From positions 40,506,022-40,570,021 of the forward strand of contig NC_091487.1 in NCBI RefSeq assembly GCF_947461875.1: a DNA stretch of 64,000 nt, written 5' to 3'. Source of the stretch: Haliaeetus albicilla (lineage: Eukaryota; Chordata; Aves; Accipitriformes; Accipitridae). The translations under genes were made by a program, and so were the position numbers. Positions 22,957-35,900 of this stretch are shown here, one piece after another. The first letter of the stretch is position 1. Each line of letters starts with the position of its first letter. The notes beneath the pieces are model-generated. The model was not told where the DNA came from and ran no database searches. It worked only from the letters and a program-made list of their open reading frames with translations.

Positions 22957-25900
22957 TGCTGAATGCTGATTAACTTAGGTAATATTCAGCCTCTGAAATC
23001 TAACTATAAGCTTTGAAAAGCTGGTAACTTTCAGTAAGTGCCTGTCTCATGCTAGCTGAATTTGCTGTCAAAAGGCTGCTCTAACTTAATCGTAGTTTGG
23101 TCATACAGCCACTTAGCTGTGGTTACATCTACATTAGCAAGTAGGCTGGTGCAATGGAGGGGATTAGTGGAGTGAAGTATCTGGTGTTGAGAAGCTGACA
23201 CTACAGGTGTTCTGGGGCTTTGTTTGGAGTAGCTTTAGTCTAGGTCCCTGCATCAACTGTCTCTACTACATCTATGCTTGGAAGCAGTCCAAGGAACAGC
23301 TGTTTCCCCACTCACACTGTCAGTCCTTTGAGCTGGGCCATGCTAAACTTTGTCCTTTTCAGATGATGGTAGTGTGCCACTGCCCTGCCACCATTCCCTT
23401 TAAAAGGCAGCATGCGTGGAACAAAGCCCCTTTCCTAGTCCAGGCTGAATGTCCCTGTCAATTTATCGTAGTGTTTCCTAACCGAGTCCACACCCCTAAC
23501 GTGGAGTTTGGTCAGCAGTCTGGAATGGCAGGCTTGCTCATGCAGCTGTAGCAGGAGACAAGCCCGGTCTGGACTGTCCACATCCTCTTTGGATACGAGA
23601 TCCCCTGTGCAGAGTCAGGGCTTTCGCATACAGAGCTATAACTGGGCCCTCAGCTGTGAAGTTGTAGCACCAGCTCAAAGTAACTGGATGACACTGTATC
23701 TGTATTTGAGAACAATCGTTATCCCATGTTGCCTCATTACCTCCAGCTCCTTCCTGGTAACCAGTCTGGGTTGGGCAAGACCATCCGGCAGCTAGTATAT
23801 GTAGGAAGCACTGACAAGATCAGGAGCCTACAGTGGGTAAAGGCCCTCATGAACTAGGTGGGGCTACTGATGGGCTTCACAGGAAAGACATGATGCACTC
23901 AAGTTTTCCAGAATTCGTAGAAAAGGAATGCAGGAACTGCCCTTACTGGGATCCACTTAGAGCATCAGATGTACAACTGTGTCACCAGAGATGCTACTTC
24001 CCGTGGGGTCCTGCCACGTCAGCAGGTGAACACACAAACAGGTTATAATCACACCCTTGCTGCACAGCATGTTAAGATGGAGGCTGTGTCCAGCTGGCTC
24101 AGTGAGATGGCCATGTCAGAGAGCTAGGCTGGGTGTCCATTCCAAGTGCCTTCTGAAATTGGGTGTAGGCTGCATGTGCGCACAAATATAAGTGTTGCTG
24201 GTGACTACAGGTGTAGCCTGTAGTTGGGAGTACCCAGCACAGCACTCACACCTGGGATACCATCTGTGTCTTCATTGCAGAGGGGTGCAACAGTGCTGAG
24301 CATCCTGGGAAGGAAGGAGCTTGCAAGACCCCATCAAAGCTTTTCTACCTCACTAAATTGCATTCTAGGAATAAAAAGAAAGAGGGCTGATATCCGTCTC
24401 TTGGCTGCTTACCCCATTCACTCCACCATGTCTTTTGAGCAGGCATAATTCATTTGTTTTCCAAGGCCCTTCCTGACTTTGCCATATGTCGTCCTGTGCC
24501 TGTAGTGCTGTCTCGGAAACCCTTCCGGGGCTTAGGGCCAACCGGCCTGCTCAAAGGGGCAGGGAAGGCATCAAGCAGCAGAAAGACACTTTCCAGCAGC
24601 AGAAGTAGAGCAGCCGTACTCCAGCGGAGTATCTGCTCTCCGTGTGTAGGCAGAGACAGGACATAGGTAGGGGTAACTTTAGGTACACTGAAGAGCTGGT
24701 GTAGTACTGCTACGGCCCAAAGGAGGTGAGGGATGCTCTGTTGGTTGATCAGGCACAGCAGGGTACCAAGCAATCCTGTTCCTTCCCTCAGACAAAACCT
24801 TCACCACTACCTTCCTAGGCATGCTACTAAGGTTTCTAGCTTTTTTTATTTCTCAGCAGATACTATTATTCTTTTGCACCTAAAGCTTTTGGCCAGAACA
24901 ACCTATTTGTGGAGGGATTGCACCCGACCACCTTCATCATGATGGGCCATCAGCTCAGCTCCATCTCACACTGGTGCATGCACAGGGAAAGCTCTTGGGC
25001 TGTAACTGAGCAGGAGTATTTGCAGTTAAACAAGTGGGTTGGCAAAACTGTTCCATCAGTCACAAAATGTTTTTCCCAGAGAAGGAGAGCGTGAGCTGCA
25101 GCGTGGGGGGGGGAATGAGTGAGTGAGTGGCTGCCTGGTGCTTAATTGCCAGCTGGGGTTAAACCAAGACACCTGTGGTTTTTTGTTTGTTCCCAATGCA
25201 CTCCCCTCCCCTTCCACTTTTCAAGTGAGTTTGGATAAGAGGCAATTATTCAAATACAGGTGCTGGGAAGGGTGGGCCCCACTAAAAATCCTCTCTGTCC
25301 TGGAGGGCTCCACACTCCTTTCTCCAGTCCTCTCACAACCTTCAGGCCTAAGCAATGTGCTGTTCTAGGAAACTGTCTTGTCTTCTCAGCAGCTCTTATT
25401 GCTCACCACACTCCAGTGTTATGTGTGGTGATCTCCTTCCCTTTCTTTGTATTTCTTTTACCCATTAATCTATATAGAAGACAATAGAGCAGGAAAACTC
25501 TCCTCTTGGGAGCAGTGTAATAACTTTACAGTGTGAATATATTCTGTATGAAATAGCTGTTGCATGGGTAGTCACAATGAAAGATGAATCCCAGCAAATA
25601 CTCAAAACGTTTTCTTCCCTGTCTGAGCATACATTCAAAACTCCCAAATCTTTCTTGTGTCCCATTAACAGCCAAATTCTGTTTCCCCATAGGCAGATTG
25701 AGCTGTGAATTCCTTACAACTATGGCTCCCCTGATACATCTGGCTTTAGCGTTCCTCTGCAGAGCCTTCTTTCTCACACAAAGTGGAGTAGATGCTGCTC
25801 ACAGCATACTCCGTGCTGCCCCTTCTTTCTACAGACCTTGTTTATAAGACCAGGGGTCCCCTGTTCTCCTCAGATGGTCGGTCAGTCAGTCTTGCAGGCT

Positions 25901-28080
25901 CTTCCCCTTCCCTCTACTACCCTTGGATAACCAAGAGACCCGATTCTTGGCTTGCTTTTCAATTTGAGAAAATACTCTGCAATTTGTCTTGATTAGTTAT
26001 GTTAATTTGGGACATTTTCTGTTGCATGCACAGTGATTAATGCATGCCGCACAACTTTCAAAAGCATTTGCATTGACTTAGTTAATAATGCATACTGCAA
26101 CTAAGCATCTGTTCAGGAAATAGAATGTAGCTAACCCCATCCCACTGCAAACTCCTGATGTTACATCTGATAATCAACTCAGAGTTGAGTTGGAACATAC
26201 TTGATATTGATATGCTTGCTAGTAAACATGTGTGGTTCAAACACTTGCAGGTAGCAAATCACAAGGATCATGAACTCCCTCAAATCACAATTAATTCCCA
26301 AATTTAAAATAGCATTTAAACTCTTTTCAGTGCTTTTAACTCCAGTAATGCCTGTTCTGCAAGAACAAGACCATGCAACAATTGTGCCCAGTTACCGTGG
26401 GAAACAAACTAGGAATTGTGGCAGAAAGGCATCTTACATAACTGAAGATAGTTTCTTCTCTTTTAGGCAAAACTCATAAAACAAAAGATGCTTATTTGCT
26501 TTCTGTTGTTTCCAGGAGCCAAGTGCACACACATGTCCCTGCAAACCTATTCATTCAATTAGTGCTTTTGCAGCCAACACTTCTAATTAAGCCTGCAAGA
26601 GCAGCATGAAAGGAGAGGGGAAGCAGGGCAAGAGAGGCAATTTGGCTTCAGTGACAAACAGCAAGCAGCCTGCAGGCGGTGGCTGAAGTATATTAAATCA
26701 ACTATTTCATTACACAGCAATAGCTAGGACCCTAAGCAGTTAAATAGTGAGGAACTGCAGCACTCTTCCCCTCTGCTACAGTGTCAAAATACCATATTTC
26801 TTTGCCTCAGCTTCTCAGCAAGTACTGAGCTAGTAGGAAACTTCAGAAAGGCCAAACCTGCACTCCAAGACAGGTTGCAGCATCCCTCCTCCAGCAGACA
26901 CAATTTGTTTGGTCTGTTTTGCTCACTGGAGCAAGGCTCAGAGTGGACCACCAGGCTCTCCCCACTGACCAAACTGTGAGTCCCTCCTCCCATCAACACG
27001 ATTGTTTTTGAAGCCACAGAGTCTCACCCTTGTTCTGTTCCATAAACCCTGCTTCTATTAGTCATCTCTCAACCCTGATTAAAAAGGCTCTTTCCACATA
27101 AAACCCTTTAGGTCACAAAAGGTTTTTAGACATAACAGGTAGGAACTTCAGCTTTTACAGTTTTAACTTGAAGCGTCTAAAGCAGGGAGGGGATTTGCTT
27201 TTGGGTCTTCTGTGGTGGGGGTTTATGTCTTTCTGTTGGCCCTGATTTATTGCAGTGCATGGCTTCATGGTCATTCCTTCCTTGTTATCCTGATGAATAC
27301 TAAAACTAAGAGGTTAAAAACATCAATTTACTAGTCACAATTTCACTCAGGCATTTTTACATTTTTGACCTTAATAGGGAGCTATTCTAACAGTACTAGA
27401 AAATTAAGCATCCGTTGTGAGGAAGTGAGAATTCAAACCTGAATACATACCTAGTCTCAAGGTCTATCCCCTTACAGTAGCTGCTTTCAGAAAAATTATA
27501 ATCTGGCAGTGGACAATTCAGCTTTAGTCCCTAAACCTTCAGTTGCTGGCAGCTGCTTGTATATACTACGTGTACTACATACACTGTGAGCTGAATCAAG
27601 CACTCAATACCAACCCAAAGTACTTTCTAGACAGGGGTTCTGGGAAGAGGGGCTGGGGGTTCAAAGATGCTTGACCCGAGTGTTTATAGCACTTCACGAA
27701 TTAGTTTCACGTTTCAAAAATGGAAGCCAAGGCACAAAGGTGATAAACCATTTTAGGTGATGTCTGAAAATATAATCAAGATCACCTGCCTTTTCTTGTT
27801 CAAACAACTTCTTTCCTATCTGCAGTTCTATTAATATAATGGTAGCTGTGAAGGACTCCGATGCCTTCCTGACAAGTCATCATCTGTACGTTGTCATACA
27901 TACAGTACTGCTTCTCTCCAGTGCTGCTGTAAAACTGCCTTTTAAGCAGAACCAGAAAGATGTAGCCAGCTTTTCAAAATGTCAGAAATCAAGAGTGTTT
28001 CAAAATCTCCAGGCATTCTTGACATTAGAATTTGTGTAATGCCGCAACTGAGACATTTCCTACATGAGGACTTTTTTTAA

Positions 28081-28097
28081 TATATATATATATATAT
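28081..28097. repeat. TA dinucleotide repeat
   Basis: About eight uninterrupted TA units, lying just before a possible plus-strand poly(A) signal at 28,142. Confidence 0.9.
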
Positions 28098-28141
28098 GAA
28101 CTGTATCTGTATTGCTTTATTTTTTTGTTTGAGTTATATCC

Positions 28142-28147
28142 AATAAA
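28142..28147 (+). terminator. Orphan plus-strand poly(A) signal
   Basis: AATAAA within TATATCCAATAAAAATGAAG, preceded by U-rich sequence (TTTATTTTTTTGTTTGAG). It looks like a normal mRNA 3' end but has no assigned gene. It is 5.4 kb beyond the DCAF4 stop. Confidence 0.35.
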
Positions 28148-30273
28148 AATGAAGTTTAAAAGCTGACTGCACTTTAATTTTGGCTTAAGATAACTGACTA
28201 GATGCCATTCTAGTTTAGCATTGTCTTTGTCACATTATACTGTTGATTTTGAAAGCCCTCAGAGTAAGTTTTTGTTATTTTGGCATTGCTATGATTTCAC
28301 TGTTGATGTGCCTGCACTATGAACAAAAACATTTTATGACATATTATATGCTGCAACTGACAGAATATACATATCAACATTGCTTTACCAAGAAAGAGTG
28401 CTCAGCTAAAGCAGGGGGTGGGGATGGGACACAGATGACAAAACCCAGACAGTTCAATTGCTTGTCCAAATCACTCTCTGTTCTCAAATTACTGGCAGGC
28501 AAAGACATAGCTGTTGGTGCCAAATTATATTACAGCCATCAGCAATAAATCAAATGCAAGGACAATGCCACAATATGTGGAGTTACAGTGACTAACATCA
28601 GTTGACAGTGAAACGTGAAAACGAGAGGCTGCGAAATAGTGTGCGATAGTAGTACTTAAACCTCATTGGGCTGGATATGCTGGAAGCAAAAAGATGAAGA
28701 GGAGCAAAGTCTGTATGACCAGGTGGGAAGCCAGAGTCCTGCAATGTTAAAGCCCAGGCTACCCAAAGCAACAAGGGCATTTGTGAATGTCTCAGCACAG
28801 CCACAGCAGACAGACACCTCACATAAATGCAAGGCAGATCTAACATAACGATGGTGTTTATTTCAACAAATAAACTCTTGTCGACATCAAAAGCTAGCAA
28901 AGCTTGTCATTTTCCAGAACACAACCAAATGGCCAATTCACAAGTGACACAGTCAGGAACATACAGGATACCTTGGCCAACTTCAGTGAGCGCAACTTCA
29001 CCTGTGAGGAACCGTGCAGGAGGATGAATGAGCAGGAAAATCAATGGGGGAGGGCAGGGAAGTGAAAGACAAAGCTGTTTTTCTTGTTCAAGTAGCTACA
29101 TGTTACAGCCTGCTGCTACCCTGACAATAGCTACGTGTTGCAGCCATGCTGTTCTGCCATCTGATTCCCTAGCTGCAAGTCTCAGGTGCAGCATGCACCT
29201 GGTATGCATTTAAGCCAAGTTTGGCCTAAAGGTTTGGGGTAGGGATTGTAACTAAAAGTGTGCACATCTATATGAAGGTCACATATATCTGCTTCTCAGA
29301 AGGAGAGGAAAACCCACATCCCCTACTTGAAGATGAATCTTTATGCTGAATTGGCATAAGTACCCACAATGGAAATAAATCCATCAGAATAGAGCAATCA
29401 TATCAGACATTCTTTCCTCTATGAATCTAGGCTCATTCTGTGGTGCTTTGGGCAAGGAAAGGGTTTTTCACTGGGGCATATCTTTGCACATCAGTTAATT
29501 CATATGATTCTTATTTTACTCGATGTTTTTCGTAGCATTTCCTAATCAGAAGAGGTGCAGAGGCTGCTTGATCTGCCAGTAATCAATCTGACATCATTTT
29601 CTGGCAAGAGCTTTACATCAGTCAACTTCATTCTGTAACTCAGAACATGCTTTTATCTTGCCACGGCTCAGACCAATTGAATTCATTATCTTACCAAGAC
29701 ACTGCATTGATTTTAACTACTGAAATATTAATATTACAGTGAACTTCAGTTGATCCAAAGGACACACTATCATCTCAACCAACTGCAATTTCATGGTAAT
29801 TAATTAATTAATTTGTTTTCAGTAAAACACACATAGTGATCTTCTGGAAATTTCCTGGAAAACAGTCCCCTCCTATCCCTGCCCTTGTAAATAAACAAGA
29901 CTTTTTCACACAGGAGTTGCCTTGGAGTGTCAGACCTGTCTCATACTGCCATTACGTAACACTCACAGTTTCGGCTTTTGCAGAGCTCCAGCAAGGTTGC
30001 TGTTAACTGCTGACAGGTTCTGCAAACACTCACTCTGGTTACATGCTACCAATACCTCTGAACGTGAAGCAGCCCTCCTGAGAGTTTAGGAATAAAACTC
30101 TCACAGGTTTCTACTGCTAGGATCAACCCCTGTCTTCAGGCCAACAGTCCCACCCCAAGCACAAGATGCTCCCGTGTTAACTTGCTTTAGTGATTATTTT
30201 TTTCCAGGATTTCTATTTCCTTCATTAAAGTTTCCTGTAGAGCTTTCTGTCCACAGACATCGTTTAGAGCCCT

Positions 30274-30283
30274 TTTATTTATT
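30274..30283 (-). terminator. ZFYVE1: Candidate poly(A) signals of ZFYVE1
   Basis: Two overlapping AATAAA words on the minus strand (plus-strand TTTATTTATT), about 2.4 kb beyond the ZFYVE1 stop codon. An earlier AATAAA on the minus strand at 32,390-32,395 lies in an A/T-rich run and could serve a short 3' UTR. Which one is used cannot be told from sequence. Confidence 0.4.
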
Positions 30284-32667
30284 GAATCCTAATGTGTTAA
30301 TACCAAATAGAATTGGGCTCTGCTAAAATATGCATCTATCCCCTTTAAGTAGCTAATCAATTTAATAACAACATTCAATACTCTGCATACTCACACCACC
30401 CAATACTATCAGAAAAAATAAAAGCTCTTGTGTACAGAAAACAGCAGTGAACTTAAACCTTACAGATTTTTTTTCATTTTGGAAAACAAAGAACCCAAAT
30501 AATCCTCTCAACATTGTCCAGAAAGAGTAACACCAAGCCTGCTGCAGTTTAAGCACCATGTTAAGATTTTGCTTTGTTGAGCAACAGTATAAAAGATTCA
30601 GCTCCAGGATAATCAATCAAGAATGGACTCTGCATATTGACAGGTTGCTAAGTTACTAAGATCTCATATATACTAAAAATGTTTAGACAATATTTTCCTC
30701 TTTGACTGAGTAGTAATTCTGGCTGTGATAAGGAAAAAAAAAGAAAAATCAGACAAGTTGTTGAAACAGACGCCAAAGATTTTATAACAAGGAATGTCAT
30801 GGCTGCTTTCTCTTTGTGCATTAACATGGTAGTAAAGCTACATGCATAAACCGCACACAGGGCACAGCCTACAAACCAAGAACACATTGCTTACCCATTA
30901 AAAAAATAAAAATACTTTGAAGCACAGAATTATGCTGGATGTGCAGAATGTCTTTTAAGAAAGGATTTCTACCTACTTGTGCCCTCCCTCGGGCAACTGT
31001 CAGTGTATGGCAGACTTTGCTTACGAAAACATTAGACAGTCCCCAGTAAACTTGGCCAGTACCGAAGGTGTCCTGGAACGTCTTCTAAGTCTACTTCCGC
31101 GTGTAGGCTCGATGTAGTTGCGAAGGGGCAATCACTTTGTGAGTATGTTCTTTTAGAAACAAAGTGAGAACCGCTTGTTACAAGGAAAAAGTCAGTACAC
31201 TTGTTCAGAAGATAAAGTCTTTTATAGCAGTTAATTTAATAATACAGTCCTAAAACAGGATGTTGGGCACTCATCTACACAAGAGCACATTTAATAAGCT
31301 GGGGAAAAAATACCACAGTTCCAGGACATTGCATCAAACTTCAGCTACTCCGAGAGGAGACAGCTCTCATGTGGTGGAAGAATTCTTGTCTATGTAAGCC
31401 AAGAAGGGAGACTTTTAGGCAGTTTAATCCACAATGGTCTCTTACTTCTTATAACTGGAACCACAAATCCACAGTACAAGACAGTATTAGTTAGGTTAAG
31501 TGGTGCTTTTGATAATAAAATCAGTGAATTCATTGCAGTACTTTAATAAAAGGATGAAGTCCGGTGAGTGCCAGTTGCTAGGAGCAAAGAACAAAGGTTC
31601 TCATTTTCCAGGTGCATTTGTAAGTTCATATTATTAGAAAAAAGATAAGTCAAATCTGTGCAGTTTCTATGCAACCATGTCTGAGAACACAGAGGCGCCA
31701 GAGACTCCAGGATCACTTAAAAAGTGGAGGAAAAGATAAGTCATCACAACCCAAACAACTCAAACTTCGTATTTCAGAACTGCCTACATAACTTGTTCTC
31801 TTGTTCTGCTCTGAACAAAACTTCTAACTGCAACAAGCTGGCAGAGAAACTTGAAGAAAACCTGAGTACATGAGAACATTGTCAGGGAGAGCAAGACCCT
31901 GCTACCTTTTGATCTGATATTGAAGTTGAAATGGCAAAATCAGAATGCTTTGCCTTGTGCCATATGATTTGCTTCACCTTTCAGAGCTCTACTGGTCTCT
32001 ACCAAGGGGTCTATTTCAACTTGATACCTCTTGCACTGCAAGACCACTGGTCATATCACAGTTCAAACAAACTTGCTAATGAATCTGGGTTTAATCTTCC
32101 ATGGCCAGAAGTATGGCACCTCCAGATGTAGGGCTGGTTGAATTATCAGGTGTAATTCATGCATCAACACTGGAGATTTCCTGGCAGCACAGAGTCCAAA
32201 CCTTCCTCACAGGACACCGTGATCAGCAAGACATTCCAAAACAAGAATCAGAAGGCCGTAAGTCTGATCCACTATAGTAAGGAACAACACCATCCATCAT
32301 TTGAACTAGGAATACTCAAAGCTTCATTAGCCAACCATATTCTTAATATACTAAATTATACATAGGTAGATATATAGATAGATATATATTTTATTTTTTT
32401 TTTAATTGGAATAAAATACACTGGATTTTGGTTTGCTCATTTACAAGGGAGCTCCCTCCCTTCCCCAGTTAATTTGAAATTAAAACCTAGAGGCTGAACG
32501 TAAGCTCATTCCCAGTGTGCCAAGATGGATGTAACACGAGAGGAAGCCAGAAACTGGAAACATGCACTCTGGCTGCAACAGGTTAAGAGGTGAAAGGGAG
32601 ACCAGGTATTTTCATTTGTAACCCTGAGAACATAAGGAATTGCAAAGATCTGGAGAAGAGCCTGGGG
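30284..32667 (-). other. ZFYVE1: Probable 3' UTR of ZFYVE1
   Basis: Sequence from the stop codon to the candidate poly(A) signals has no open frame of note. It includes an unusual CpG-containing patch at about 31,040-31,135 within AT-rich sequence. The extent is inferred only from the position of AATAAA words. Confidence 0.4.
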
Positions 32668-32900
32668 TTAAAGGTCACCAGGCTTTTTATTGCAGTTAAA
32701 GCAAACTCGGACTGGGTGATCCCATCCACGAGAGGGAACCGCTCTGCGGTCGTGTGAGCATTCATCACAGAATCCCTGGCCACAGGCCCGACAGTGATGT
32801 TTGGAGAGTTTGATACTGAATTCCTTCCGGCAGTTGTGGCAGTGCAGGATTTCATGGTCTGGTACCCAGTATGCAGGTCGGGCAGCATCTTTTACCAGAC
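32668..32900 (-). CDS. ZFYVE1: ZFYVE1 last coding exon (coding exon 11), residues 706-782
   Basis: Encodes the second FYVE domain: WVPD (717-720, the WxxD motif), then CHNC, KHHCRACGQGFCDEC and VRVCFNC, which supply the eight zinc ligands. It ends NKKPGDL and TAA (plus-strand TTA at 32,668-32,670). The acceptor is CCTCCATAG. The GATGxx..HHCR arrangement fits PI3P binding. Confidence 0.96.
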
Positions 32901-35900
32901 CTATGGAGGAAGTGAGGCAGGGGGATGAGAAAGAGGGAGAAGAAAATAATCTGTGAACATGAGCATGTCAAGAACGTACTCCAGTGGAAGTACTCGTACA
33001 CCACAAGCCATACCACTGCCATTAAGAGGAAGACCACCTACTGACAGAATACTTCAGTGCAATGGGTAGCCATTTAGGCCATTCTGCCATTCTCCCACTT
33101 CAAAGAGATAGACTGTTTCTCCTTAAATGGTGGCATTTTCCCTTACTCAGACTCTTCCAGAGGTTGAGACACTTGCTTTTCCCTACCTTCAGTTTCAGCT
33201 GTGGCCAAACACAGTCACCAAACCAAACATTCAGGAACACATGTACTGTTTGAACTGAGAAAGGAATTTTTTCTGCCTTTCACTGAGTTGGACAACAAAC
33301 TCCCACAAGGGTGATGGCAGGACATGCTGTAGGCAAAGCAGTGGAACGATGATCTGTGCAATGAGTAGGAAGTCAGGTCCAACAACAGAAGATTCAAATG
33401 CAAAGTGGTTGCTGACATACCTGAACTGCTACCCAGCGCATAAAAGAGCAGCAAATGTTCACTGTACTAAGCTCACCATTAAAGACCACATTACTGATTA
33501 CTTTCCCATCATTACCAACCTGGACAGCTTCAGATTCTCAGCCCTCCCTTGCAGAAGTACCAAGTGCCAGCAGTATCCATGAACACACTTAAAAGGCACT
33601 CAGCATCTCTGGAAGAAAACCAAACCTGGTAAGATGCTTCCTAATTGGCCAGTCTTTAGGGAACTCCAGCTGGCAGGTCACTGCAGTGATGCATCAGGGG
33701 AGCATGAATTAATCACAGCTTGGTGCACACAGATATGCACAACAGGGAGAAAAGAGAACATATGAACTGCAGAAACAATGTGCTGAAAACCAAGAGGAAA
33801 CATCAAGCAAGAGAGGTGCAGGGGGCTGTAGAACTGTCAACCAACAGTGGTACCATAGTGGAGGTGCCAGCCTGTCACACAAACTCTTGAAGTTTAATCA
33901 GGAGTTCTGCTCTGTGAAAACCAAAATGCCTCTAGACAAAAAAATCCATCCGAAAAGAACAGAGCTCACCTAAGGGAATGTCCATGGCTGTCACCACTGC
34001 TCCAAGAGTGTTCTGCACAGCTTCCCCCACCTTCCTGGCAATAAGTGTCCCCCCTTCCTCATCTGAAGGCAGCTCAGCCACATCTGCATGACACAAGAGT
34101 AAAGGACTCAACACTTAAGTCCAGCACAATTTCTGCCAAGTTTCAGTTAATTTACAAATTTAGCAAAAACCAGCAGCAAACCCAAAAGGCAGCTTGGAGC
34201 CTCTCCTCCGCCTTTATCTCCCACGTCCCTGATCTTGGATTGCAGAGTTTTCACTTTCATTTCAGCAATAATGGACAAAATACAGCAGCATCCCTGCTCT
34301 GATGCTAGCTCCACACCATCAGCAAGTGCCAGAAAAACAAAGTAAAGATCCAATTAGAAAATAATTTTGTCAGGGAGTCAGAAGTCTGGTAGCTCATTGC
34401 AAGGGTCTTCTTCCTGCCAAAAGACATCAAGCTCTGGAGCTTCCCTACTAAAATCTCTGTGCCAAAACCCCATTTGAGCAACACTGTCTACACCCAATGG
34501 AAATGGTTGTGAGCCAGAAGCCAGGGACAAAGACTTCAGACTAACTATTGCCCAGGGATAATTCTGTCACAATCAACTCAGAATTACCTAACTGGATGCC
34601 CCTGTTGTCATAGCAGTTGTCACACACACGCACTGGTGCTGGTCCCCAGCCTCGCTCAGGCACTGGACGGGTCTTGGAAGAACAGCCATCACAGAAGCCC
34701 TCTCCACAGGCCCGGCAGTGATGTTTAGTGTCATTATCTTTAAAAGGCGTGTTGCACTTATTACAACTCTAATCAGAACAACATAGAAAGAAAAACTGTT
34801 AGTTTGATCTTCCTTAATAGAAAAATAGAGAGCAGAATCCCAGGATGGCAAGGCTCAGACTGAAATTGTGAAAAATACAGTTACACCCAAGACTTGGGTG
34901 CTACCAGCCCCATAACTTTACCCTAGGGAAGTGATTCAGACAGGTAGATGTACAGTGGTTAAGCCAATACATTGCTATGATCCCTTCATTCACAATCACA
35001 AATAATTACAGCCACATCATGCAGGGCTGAATGGTGGGTATTTGATCTTTGTGGGGGTAAAAATTCAGAAGGCAGTTTTCATTGAAGAAGTATCTGTTTC
35101 CCACAAGACAGAGGAAATCCTTTCCCAGTTGAATTGTTGGGGCCAGCTTTTTGCATCTGGTGTGAAGCCAGAGTTTAATCTCTGCACCTATAAAAATAGT
35201 ACTATCAACTGCAGTAGGCAGATTTAAGATGTTGATTCTTTGCTTTGAAGAGCAAGTTCATGCAAGCCAGGATTTTCTGTGATACTGCTGGGAGAGGAGC
35301 TCACAAAAAGTAGGGAGAAACAGTCTCTTTAGCAGGGCTGGGCAGAGTCTCTGTTCATACTTTCTCAGGCTAAGTCAAGAATGGGAAGAGCTGAAAGCAT
35401 TTCAGTTTTCTCAAAATTGTAGAAGGGCTTGCTGCAATAAAACAAGAAGCATTTGGAATCTGCAGAATACTATATTACTTAAAGGGTGAGGAAAAGGGTT
35501 TTTAGCTATGCAAAGCTTTTCTCAACAGCAGCTGCTATTTACCAGGATCTGAGAGTTGGGCCTCCAGTAAGCTGGGGCAATCTGGTCTGTCAACCAGGAG
35601 GTCACAGCTTTTGTGGGTCCCAGGCTAAGTTCAGATACTGATTGTGCCATGAAATTCATCCCATCCAACAAACGCTGGGCTGCATTGTTGTTGTCTTTCA
35701 GAAATCCATCGGTCTGGAATGAAATGGATATTCATTTAAAAACAGGGAAACCTCATTTTTTTAGATGCAGAGGACTCTGCAACCCACTGCTCCTGTTAAA
35801 CTGAAGGGCAAGCAGGAGAAAAAATTCACCAGCCCTGCTTTGAAACACAGCGGTAGGTTTTAATGGTGTATCATTCACATGAAACGTTCATAAACTGGCA

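Larger units (their letters stand above)
22976..30270. other. Intergenic region between the convergent DCAF4 and ZFYVE1 genes
   Basis: I see no coding exon with conserved protein content on either strand. Short open frames are scattered and carry no domain. The stretch contains a possible plus-strand 3' end (AATAAA at 28,142), a TA repeat (28,081-28,097), homeodomain/octamer-like AT motifs at 26,010-26,110 and 26,510-26,710, and an evenly composed, repeat-free block at 29,430-29,790 that may be a conserved non-coding element. Weak old-SINE-like wording occurs near 27,420-27,480 and 27,680-27,760. Confidence 0.6.

Noticed and set aside
32686..32691. Minus-strand AATAAA near the end of ZFYVE1
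   Set aside because: It is inside the coding sequence (codons for Asn-Lys-Lys close to the C terminus), so it is unlikely to be the poly(A) signal.
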